Shown here: positions 33,004 to 39,110 of the stretch, piece by piece
Position numbering within the stretch: the stretch's first letter is position 1
Layout of the letters: each line of letters begins with the position of its first letter
Assembly: GCA_025363455.1 (NCBI GenBank)
Contig: JANYDW010000067.1
Span: 1-39,110, forward strand
Source: Oleiharenicola sp.
GTDB lineage: Bacteria; Verrucomicrobiota; Verrucomicrobiia; Opitutales; Opitutaceae
Direction of reading: 5' to 3'
Length of the DNA stretch: 39,110 nt
The notes under the pieces: model-generated
The model's database searches: none
Told to the model about the DNA's origin: nothing
The model's input: only the letters and a program-made list of their open reading frames with translations
Made by a program: the position numbers and the translations under genes

Positions 33004-34944
33004 ATGAGCAGCCGCATCGATTCCTACATCGGGCTTCATTTCCGCGACCTGGTCATGGCCGCGGGCGGAGGCACGGAGGAATTCGTTGCCATGGTGGATC
33101 CGGACAAGATCGATGCCGTCAGGGGTGCGCCTGGCGTCCGGATTCTGGGCAAGACGGAAGCGGCTGCCGGCAAAAAGGCCATGGTGACCATTGCGGCCAG
33201 TCCGGCCGGCCGGCGTTCGTTGCTGGAGGGTGAATCAGTCCACACCCTGCAGGCCACGGCCCGGCGCGCGTGGCTGCCGGTACTGTTGCACCTGAAAAAC
33301 CCTGAGTGGAACCGCGATGTAGCCGGTTTCGAACAGGGTTCGCGCCTGGGACGGATCCTGACGGGCCGGGCGACCCAAGCGGCGATCGCCGTTCTGGCGG
33401 ACGATCCGGGCGTGATCGCAATCGAGGCCAGCCGGAGCGGCGGGGTGGCCGAATGTGCCACCTCGATGCCGTGGATCCAGGTGCCGGCGGTGCACAATGC
33501 GCCCTACGCCGAAAGGGGGGCCGGGGCGATCGTGGCCGTCATCGACGGGGGCATTGATGTATTGCATGAGGCGTTCCGGAACAGCACGGGCCAGAGCCGC
33601 ATTCTAGCGGTCTGGGACCAGCGGGACAGCAGCGGTCCGACGCCGGCAATTGCCAAGCCGGGGGTTTATCGGCAGAATTATGGCACACTGCACACGCAGG
33701 CGGACATCTCCCGGTATGTGAAGAACAGCACGGTGGAAAAAAATCTCGGCCGGGATGCACAAGGCCACGGGACCCATGTCACGTCAATTGCCGCCGGCAG
33801 TCCATTACCGGCCGTGAACTTTCCCGGCGGAGTTGCGCCGGAAGCCGACATTGTCGTTGTCATCCCCAAGCTCACGGCGGGAGCCGGTGATCCCACAAGT
33901 CTGGGCTACTCGCTCGCCCACGTAGATGCCCTCGCCTTTGTCCAGGCGACGGCCGATGCGGCCGGGGCCCCGGTCGCCGTGAACGTCAGTCTCGGCATGA
34001 ATGCGGGTGCGCACGATGGAACCTCGCTGCTCGAGCTGGCTTTCGATTCCTTTTGCGGTGGGGGCCGGAATCCCGGCTACGCGGTTGTGAAATCAGCCGG
34101 CAACGAATTCGGGCACGCCGGCCACGCCAGCGCGCAGGCGTTCCAGGGGGGCGTAGTACCGATTGAATGGGACACCGTCTCCACGCCCCGGCAAGAGGAC
34201 TATTTCGAGTTCTGGTTCCAGTCGTGTGACGACCTCAGGTTCACGCTGTTCGATCCGAACGGTTCGCAATGTTCGGTGGACCGGGCGAACCCCAGTGCCG
34301 ACCGGCATTGGCCGAGCGGGGCGGTCTCGATTTACCTCAGTCTCACCCAGTTTCATCCGGACAACGGGGACAGCCGCCTGCTTGTGGTGGTGCGCAATAA
34401 CCAGGGCGGCAGCCTCACCGCGGCCGGCGGGTGGCGGCTGGAAATCCTCGGCCAAAATGTCTACTCCGCAGGACTCGTGCACGGCTGGGTCGAGCGCGAC
34501 AATGCGAGGGCCGTGTCCTTCCGCACCGGCAGCCCCGACGACCTGACTCTCAGCATCCCGGGCACGGCGAGAACCGTCATCGCCGTCGGCGCCTGCCAGC
34601 CGGCCGCGCCCCTCGCGCTCTCGAGTTCCTCCTCCCGCGGTCCCACCCGGGACAACCGTTCCAAACCCGAGCTGGTGGCACCAGGGGTGAACATTGTCGC
34701 GGCCGAAGCGGGTACCGGCACCGGCCTTATCGCCATGACCGGCACCAGCATGGCCGCACCCCATGTGACCGGTGCCGTTGCCCTGCTGTTTGCCCGCCGG
34801 CGGAGGAACAGCCAGCCGCAGCTCAATGCGGCGCAGATCAGGGCGGCCCTCAGCCAGTGTCTCAAGAACTTCAACGGCCGGTGGCAGCCTGGATTCGGCA
34901 ACGGCGCACTGGATGTCCTTGAGTTGCTGAAGGCATTTAACTGA
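33004..34944 (+). CDS. S8 subtilisin-like serine protease without signal peptide
   Basis: The 646-residue protein carries a complete subtilase triad: Asp181 in VAVIDGGID, His255 in GHGTHVTSIAAGS and Ser582 in MTGTSMAAPHVTGA. The oxyanion-hole asparagine is Asn367 in KSAGNEFG. About 160 residues before the catalytic domain look like a propeptide or regulatory domain (ending DDPGVIAIEASRSG), yet there is no signal peptide, which is unusual for this mostly secreted family. A beta-rich insert (about 390-520) lies between the Asn and Ser blocks, as in some large subtilases. It is preceded by the 374-residue gene and followed after 16 bp by the caspase-like gene, so the two proteases are probably expressed together and may act in sequence. 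Confidence 0.93.
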   Translation: MSSRIDSYIGLHFRDLVMAAGGGTEEFVAMVDPDKIDAVRGAPGVRILGKTEAAAGKKAMVTIAASPAGRRSLLEGESVHTLQATARRAWLPVLLHLKNPEWNRDVAGFEQGSRLGRILTGRATQAAIAVLADDPGVIAIEASRSGGVAECATSMPWIQVPAVHNAPYAERGAGAIVAVIDGGIDVLHEAFRNSTGQSRILAVWDQRDSSGPTPAIAKPGVYRQNYGTLHTQADISRYVKNSTVEKNLGRDAQGHGTHVTSIAAGSPLPAVNFPGGVAPEADIVVVIPKLTAGAGDPTSLGYSLAHVDALAFVQATADAAGAPVAVNVSLGMNAGAHDGTSLLELAFDSFCGGGRNPGYAVVKSAGNEFGHAGHASAQAFQGGVVPIEWDTVSTPRQEDYFEFWFQSCDDLRFTLFDPNGSQCSVDRANPSADRHWPSGAVSIYLSLTQFHPDNGDSRLLVVVRNNQGGSLTAAGGWRLEILGQNVYSAGLVHGWVERDNARAVSFRTGSPDDLTLSIPGTARTVIAVGACQPAAPLALSSSSSRGPTRDNRSKPELVAPGVNIVAAEAGTGTGLIAMTGTSMAAPHVTGAVALLFARRRRNSQPQLNAAQIRAALSQCLKNFNGRWQPGFGNGALDVLELLKAFN

Positions 34945-34960
34945 ATTTCCCCTACCGCGC

Positions 34961-36109
34961 ATGGCCACGATTGACATTCTCCCCAAGCATGCAGGACCGG
35001 CCACCCATGTCCTGATCATCGGGGCGGGCGAATACCGGCACCTCGCCGACGGCCCGCAGCCGAACGCCGAGCCGTGGGGGCTGGGGCAGCTGCCGGGTGC
35101 GGCCGTTTCGGCACGCCATTTCCTGGACTGGATGCGGACGCGCTTTCACAATCCGGACGCGCCGCTCGGCAGCATCGAACACCTGATCACCGGGGCGGAA
35201 GGGGCCGGGCTCGGCAGCGAAGAACCGACGATGGCCGGGATCCGTGCGGCCTTCAACCGCTGGAACGGCCGCGCTTCCGCCCATGCCGGCAACATTGCGA
35301 TCTTCTATTTCGCCGGTCATGGCGTGCTGAAGGGCACGGACACGGGCCTTCTGGCCACAGACTTCGCCCAGCCCGGCAATGCGAACGTCATGCTGGAGGC
35401 GATCCACGTGGAGGAAACCGTGCAGGGCATGCTGAGCTGCCGCGCCGACCAGCAGTGCTTCATCATCGACGCCTGCCGGACATCGGAGGAGCCCTTGCTC
35501 AAAAAGATGACGCGTCCGGGCATTTCGCTGGCCACAGCGGATGACAAGGATGTGCGCCCGATTCCACAGCCGGTGATCTTCGCCTCGGGCCTGAACCAGG
35601 CCTCGCACCAGATCGCCGGTGCCCCCAGCCCGTTTACTCACGCCCTGATTGAATCGCTGGAGGCGATGGGGGTGGATGACGTCAACGGGGGCTATGCTCC
35701 CGGGGAATGCGTCGTGGACACCGCCTCCCTCCTCCGGGGGATCAAGGCGGCGCTGGAGCTCGAAAGACGCCGGCGTCCTTTCCTGAAGGAACAGGACGCC
35801 CGACTCGGCGGAGGTGGCAGTTTCGTGCTGCACCATCCGAATCATCCGATCCGCGTGCCCTTCATCGTGGGTTGCGACCCGGTGGGCCTGAACCAGCAGG
35901 CCACGCTGCGCATCCGGCAGAATGGCGCGGAGCTGCATCAGCGCGGTCCCGACATCGCCGATCTCGAATTTCCCGTAACGCCTGATTCGTATGAAGCCAT
36001 TGCGGAACTCCCGGCCAGCCGCATGGCCCGCAAGAAAGTGCTGGTTACTCCACCCTACCGGGAAGGCCGCCTGCGCGATTTTGCCCCGGTTCCGCCGACC
36101 GGCCCCTGA
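34961..36109 (+). CDS. Caspase-like cysteine protease (peptidase C14 family)
   Basis: The 382-residue protein has a caspase-hemoglobinase fold domain at its N-terminus. The first strand is THVLIIGAGEY, the catalytic histidine is His120 in FYFAGHG and the catalytic cysteine is Cys172 in QCFIIDACR. Both dyad residues are intact. LPGAAVSARHFLDWM near residue 44 is the helix common to the family. From about residue 265 a beta-rich C-terminal part follows (HPIRVPFIVGCDPVGLNQQA), perhaps a recognition or pro-domain. No signal peptide is seen. The gene is 6 bp from the next one. In bacteria such proteases occur in regulated death and conflict systems; its role here is inferred. Confidence 0.9.
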   Translation: MATIDILPKHAGPATHVLIIGAGEYRHLADGPQPNAEPWGLGQLPGAAVSARHFLDWMRTRFHNPDAPLGSIEHLITGAEGAGLGSEEPTMAGIRAAFNRWNGRASAHAGNIAIFYFAGHGVLKGTDTGLLATDFAQPGNANVMLEAIHVEETVQGMLSCRADQQCFIIDACRTSEEPLLKKMTRPGISLATADDKDVRPIPQPVIFASGLNQASHQIAGAPSPFTHALIESLEAMGVDDVNGGYAPGECVVDTASLLRGIKAALELERRRRPFLKEQDARLGGGGSFVLHHPNHPIRVPFIVGCDPVGLNQQATLRIRQNGAELHQRGPDIADLEFPVTPDSYEAIAELPASRMARKKVLVTPPYREGRLRDFAPVPPTGP

Positions 36110-36115
36110 TGCCCC

Positions 36116-37579
36116 ATGCCCAGTGCCTCCATTTTGAATCAAACTCCGCTGGCCGCCAGGTTGCGCCTTCGGTTGCTGAAGGATCTGTCCGGCACTTTGG
36201 CCGAAGTGCCAGCGACTGTCCGGGTCCAGACCGAGAAGCGAATCTGGAAGCGAACCGTGATGGTTCCGGTCGGCACGCAATGGGCGCTGATGGCACGCTT
36301 TGCCACCGTGGAGGTTCCGGCCGGTCCGTATGGAGTGGAGCTGTTTTCTCCGGCGGGGGACCGGATTACGGCTGAAGGGGAAATCGCCGACGGAGCGACG
36401 GTCGAGATTTCGCTGCAGGGCCGGCATTCCCAGCATGAATGGCTCAGCTGGTCGAGTTTTGCGGTGGACCGGAAATTCCTGCGCTCCGAGGAGCCGGTCG
36501 CCCGCAGGATCACGCGACGGGACAAGAGCCAGCCCTGGCTTGACGTCCTCGGGAAGACCGATCTCGCGATGCCGAAAGACCTGGACTATGAGCTGGAGTC
36601 CATTGAGAGCCGGCCGACCGCCTTACGCGAGGTCATGGGTCCCGCCGGCCGGGTCCGGTTTTGGCAGCGCAACGCCAACGACAGCTGGGTGGCCGTTCCC
36701 GCCATCGCCCAGATGGATGCCCGCGATGACCAGACGGTCGTCCTGCGCGTGCCGCAAGGCGGCGGTCCGCCCGGCGCGCACCTGCTTGCGGAAGTGGCTG
36801 GAACCAAAACCCGCCAGAGCGAGTTCTGCATGGTGCCTTTACGCTGGGCGGCCGAGCCGTTTCAGCCCACCCCCGTCGTCATCATCGTGGACGTGCGACC
36901 GTCGACGGACCCCCTGCGGAATGGACCGAGACTCCGCGCGCGCACGAGTGTGATGGACTCCGATCTGGCGCAACTTTCCGGCTACCTGCGGCAGGGTGAT
37001 CTCAAGGCCTTGCAGGCCGTCAACGAGTCCTTTGCCCCCCGCGCCGAATACCTCCTGGCTGAGAAGCTGCAGCGTCCGTTTCTCGCCACAGCGGCGGCGC
37101 TAGCCCTGCTCAAGACCCGGCAGTTGGATCTGCTGCACGACTGGACGCGGAATCTCGCCGTGTGGTTTCCCGACCTCGCCGATGGCCCGGTCATCCGCGC
37201 CTGGCACCTGCTCTATGCCCGCCATTCGGGAAAGATCAAAGCCACCGAGGCCGAGCATCCCCGGCAACTCCTGCTGGAAGCAGCGGGGCGGGGTCTGCCG
37301 GTATTTGCGGAGTCACTCCGGCTGCTGGTCAGCGGGCTCCGGCTGTTCGCTTCGCCCGGCCAAAAGGAAATTGCCGGGCAGCTGGCAAGGTATGAGCGAT
37401 ATCTCTGGGCGACCGATTCGGACGAGGAGTTTGCCAGTTTCCGGGCGGCCGGACCCGACGGGGCCGAGTCCCCAGAATTGCAGTTCCTCACCACCCGGAG
37501 CGACTGGGCCCTGGAATGGAAGAATGAGGACGGGCAGGCGCAAGGGCTGGAACCGGGGGAACTGGGCCTGCTGACATGA
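36116..37579 (+). CDS. Uncharacterised 487-residue beta-sandwich plus helical protein
   Basis: I do not recognise the family. The N-terminal 110 residues look like a beta-sandwich (TVMVPVGTQWALMARFATVE, then PYGVELFSPAG). The middle is mixed, with an acidic block around YELESIESRP. The last 200 residues are helical, with repeat-like units (EYLLAEKLQRPFLATAAALA, then DLLHDWTRNLAVWFPDLADG). That layout would suit a scaffold or regulator binding the hydrolases on either side. It begins 6 bp after the caspase-like gene and overlaps the lipase start by 4 bp (ATGA), so its synthesis is coupled to the lipase. No signal peptide or membrane helix. Confidence 0.8.
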   Translation: MPSASILNQTPLAARLRLRLLKDLSGTLAEVPATVRVQTEKRIWKRTVMVPVGTQWALMARFATVEVPAGPYGVELFSPAGDRITAEGEIADGATVEISLQGRHSQHEWLSWSSFAVDRKFLRSEEPVARRITRRDKSQPWLDVLGKTDLAMPKDLDYELESIESRPTALREVMGPAGRVRFWQRNANDSWVAVPAIAQMDARDDQTVVLRVPQGGGPPGAHLLAEVAGTKTRQSEFCMVPLRWAAEPFQPTPVVIIVDVRPSTDPLRNGPRLRARTSVMDSDLAQLSGYLRQGDLKALQAVNESFAPRAEYLLAEKLQRPFLATAAALALLKTRQLDLLHDWTRNLAVWFPDLADGPVIRAWHLLYARHSGKIKATEAEHPRQLLLEAAGRGLPVFAESLRLLVSGLRLFASPGQKEIAGQLARYERYLWATDSDEEFASFRAAGPDGAESPELQFLTTRSDWALEWKNEDGQAQGLEPGELGLLT

Positions 37580-38403
37580 CGCCGGCGCTTACCCATCTGG
37601 ATGGTCGGGGGATGAATCTACTCGCCTCGGTGATCCTGGCCGAGGCCGCTGCGGCTTCTTATGGACAGCAACCCGCCGTCGCGGCCTGGGCCCGCGCCGC
37701 CGGATTCTCGGACTGCAGCTTTATTGCCCACGCCGAGGCCGAAGGATTTGTCGCCTCCACCGCCACGGCCGTCTGTGTCGCCTTTCGCGGCACCCAAAGC
37801 ATTACCGACTGGATCCGGAACCTTCAGATCGTACCGACTTCCCATCCGGGCGGGCATGTTCATCTTGGTTTTTCAACCGCCCTGGATCAGATCTGGACGC
37901 GTATCAGCGACGAGCTGGCCCGACAGGGTGGCGCCCAGAAATTCGTCTGGATCACCGGCCACAGCCTGGGTGGTGCCATGGCCACGCTGGCCGGCATGCG
38001 GCTGCATGAAGCCGACCGGAAGGTCACTGGCTTCCACACTTTCGGACAGCCCAAGGTCGCCAAAGCGGACTTTGTCGCGAACTTCAACGCAGCGTTCGGC
38101 CAGCAGTGTTGGCGGTTCGTGAACGGAGGCGATCTGGTGACCCGGATCCCGCCGAATCTCAGCCATGTCGGTGTCCCCCGCCATATCACTGGTTCGGGCG
38201 ACCTTGAAGCCGAAGGCGGCGGAACGGCCGTGGAAACAGCCGACCTTCCCGCGATGAGCGAAATTGAATTCGCCGCCTTGCAAGCGGAACTCAACCGCGA
38301 GGCTGAATCCGTGCTGGCCACAGAAGGCCTCATACCCTGGGTCAGGGATCACGCCATGACAGAATACCTCGGGCATTTGCGCAGGCTGGCGGGAACTCCC
38401 TAG
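37576..38403 (+). CDS. Class 3 lipase (alpha/beta hydrolase)
   Basis: The 275-residue protein carries the Lipase_3 signatures: VAFRGTQSITDWIRNL near residue 70, HLGFSTALDQIW, the nucleophile elbow GHSLGGAMATLAGM with Ser130, the acid in VNGGDLVTRIPP (Asp186) and a likely catalytic histidine in SHVG (His197). The family hydrolyses acylglycerols and, in some members, phospholipids. There is no signal peptide, so the enzyme should be made in the cytoplasm, where its natural target would be the cell's own membrane lipids. It is the last gene of the operon and overlaps the preceding gene by 4 bp. Confidence 0.92.
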   Translation: MTPALTHLDGRGMNLLASVILAEAAAASYGQQPAVAAWARAAGFSDCSFIAHAEAEGFVASTATAVCVAFRGTQSITDWIRNLQIVPTSHPGGHVHLGFSTALDQIWTRISDELARQGGAQKFVWITGHSLGGAMATLAGMRLHEADRKVTGFHTFGQPKVAKADFVANFNAAFGQQCWRFVNGGDLVTRIPPNLSHVGVPRHITGSGDLEAEGGGTAVETADLPAMSEIEFAALQAELNREAESVLATEGLIPWVRDHAMTEYLGHLRRLAGTP

Positions 38404-38612
38404 TTCCGCAGCTGATATATGCGCCGGAGGGGCACAAAGCCACGTATCCTTCGTCGATCGAAGTCGCCGCAATAACTAGGTTGTCCAAAGGTTGCCAAAA
38501 AATCTGTTTTTGCCTTCACTTCTCTGCACTTCGGTGCACATTGTTGCTTGTTCTAAAACATTAACCATCAACTAAGTCCGCGTCTGATGAGCGACTTAGC
38601 TTCAAGGCAACA
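38404..38612. other. AT-richer gap between the lipase gene and the tRNA fragment
   Basis: No gene is seen. It contains a TGCAC-TTCG-GTGCA hairpin (38525-38538) followed by T-rich DNA, which may end transcription of the hydrolase operon. It also contains an inverted repeat CTAAGTCCGC (38572-38581) / GCGACTTAG (38591-38599) just beside the tRNA fragment, which could be a recombinase or excisionase binding site. Base composition is clearly lower in GC than the flanking operon. Confidence 0.55.
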
Positions 38613-38641
38613 GGGCGGTTCGAATCCCCGTGGGGACGCCA
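38613..38641 (+). tRNA. 3' fragment of a tRNA gene (probably tRNA-Glu), attachment-site footprint
   Basis: GGTTCGAATCCCCG is a T-arm and TGGGGACGCCA is an acceptor 3' strand with encoded CCA. The acceptor would pair with GTCCCCA, the usual tRNA-Glu 5' end. The D-arm, anticodon arm and 5' acceptor strand are absent upstream, and the 5' side of the T-stem is imperfect, so identity to the tRNA begins near GGTTCGAATC. Such 3' ends are the duplicated core left where a tyrosine-recombinase element integrates into a tRNA gene. The isoacceptor is inferred from the acceptor sequence alone. Confidence 0.7.
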
Positions 38642-38648
38642 TCCTTCA

Positions 38649-38684
38649 AAGGCCCGCAACTTGAGTGAGTTGTGGGCCTTGTTG
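38649..38684 (+). terminator. Terminator downstream of the tRNA fragment
   Basis: AAGGCCCGCAACT (38649-38661) pairs with AGTTGTGGGCCTT (38668-38680) over 13 bp with one G-U pair and a 6-base loop, followed by GTTGTTGTTG. It is probably the original terminator of the tRNA gene, so DNA to the right should be the older chromosome side. Confidence 0.75.
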
Positions 38685-38773
38685 TTGTTGGTTCTGCTTA
38701 AAGTGACAATGACAGTGACAATAAGTTCAAGGAAATTTGCCGACGTGCGGCGATGACGTGGAGTGGCGGGAAA

Positions 38774-38792
38774 GGCGTGCTCAAAGCACGCC
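38774..38792 (-). terminator. Hairpin overlapping the radC remnant stop codon
   Basis: On the minus strand GGCGTGC-TTTGA-GCACGCC is followed by TTTCCC. The loop contains the stop codon of the radC remnant. It is a plausible weak terminator. Confidence 0.4.
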
Positions 38793-38945
38793 GGATTCGC
38801 GAAACGAGTAGTATCCCATGCTTCGCGGATCGGCCTTCACGTCGCCGACGATGACGTGGTCCAGCAGGTCGATGTCGATGATCTTTGCAGCATCCCTGAG
38901 CACGCGGGTGATCTGAACGTCGGCCGCACTGGGGGCCGGATCGCC
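38781..38945 (-). pseudogene. C-terminal remnant of a RadC/JAB-domain protein
   Basis: The minus-strand frame ending at 38781 reads GDPAPSAADVQITRVLRDAA, then LLDHVIVGD and GYYSFRESGVL, the C-terminal third of RadC-family JAB proteins. The family histidine motif (HxHPSG) that should come directly before GDPAPS is gone; the sequence there changes to VCGIT and merges into TTATGCCG-type repeats. About 55 residues remain of about 150-230. This type of RadC is common on integrative elements. The break coincides with the repeats, so recombination at them probably removed the 5' part. Confidence 0.75.
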
Positions 38946-38947
38946 AG

Positions 38948-39047
38948 TTATACCGCATACGGCATAACGGGTGTTATGCCGCATGGGTTTTTATGCCGAA
39001 TGTCGGGGTCGCCATCCTCTGAAATAGCCCATTTGGATGCGGCATAA
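38948..39047. repeat. Cluster of TTATGCCG repeats in both orientations
   Basis: TTATACCGCATACGGCATAA at 38948-38967 is an imperfect palindrome. TTATGCCGCAT lies at 38974-38984, TTATGCCGAAT at 38991-39001 and ATGCGGCATAA at 39037-39047, an exact inverted copy of the second. Such spacing suggests recombinase binding sites or element ends. The last 63 bases of the window show no further feature. Confidence 0.6.
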
Positions 39048-39110
39048 AACGGGCGCCGGACGGACGGCTGGGCATCCTCGGCGGGATGGACCTACAAAAT
39101 ACTCCACCCA

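Noticed and set aside
38613..38641. Complete tRNA gene
   Set aside because: No 5' acceptor strand, D-arm or anticodon arm can be folded upstream; only the 3' end is present.
38703..38722. Two GTGACAAT copies 12 bp apart
   Set aside because: Too short to interpret alone; could be recombinase arm sites but there is no supporting evidence.
1..39110. CRISPR array or cas genes
   Set aside because: No regularly spaced direct repeats of CRISPR length and no Cas-like proteins were seen.

Overview
The window is GC-rich bacterial DNA and looks like a Verrucomicrobiota chromosome, most likely family Opitutaceae. The clues are a TonB-dependent receptor of the type abundant in that family, a sodium:solute symporter next to galactan and galactose genes, a NarL-type two-component pair whose kinase has an exported sensor domain, and many starts without a clear Shine-Dalgarno sequence. 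The taxon is an inference from gene content.

Region 1 (about 1-13280, + strand) is a conjugation module: a VirD4-like coupling protein, a stand-alone ClpB-type AAA+ ATPase, an AraC-family regulator, and then a Trb/VirB-type mating-pore operon in the order VirB2, VirB3, VirB4, lipoprotein, VirB5/TrbJ, lipoprotein, VirB6/TrbL, VirB8/TrbF, VirB9/TrbG, VirB10/TrbI, lipoprotein and small accessory genes. It closes on a strong UUCG-tetraloop terminator. No VirB11/TrbB ATPase is visible; the ClpB-like protein and the AraC gene occupy its usual place.

Region 2 (13280-14101) is a scar holding a decayed zinc-type alcohol dehydrogenase. Region 3 (14102-28310) is a galactan/galactose locus. On the minus strand are a GH43-type galactosidase, galT, an SSS symporter and a small membrane protein. 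A histidine kinase and response regulator diverge from them. A GH35 beta-galactosidase and a TonB receptor follow. galT carries a homopolymer frameshift and the GH35 gene an in-frame amber codon. The GH35 gene sits between two inverted IS5-type ends that are both flanked by CTAA.

Region 4 (28399-29673) is an IS3-family (IS407-like) element. Region 5 (30219-38403) is the most novel part: a tight six-gene operon coding for two unrecognised proteins, a subtilisin-like protease, a caspase-like protease, a third unrecognised protein and a class 3 lipase, none with an obvious signal peptide. About 200 bp beyond its end lies a tRNA 3' fragment, probably tRNA-Glu, with a terminator. This is the usual footprint of a mobile element integrated in a tRNA gene, so the operon is probably terminal cargo. 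The window ends with a truncated radC-like gene and a cluster of TTATGCCG repeats.
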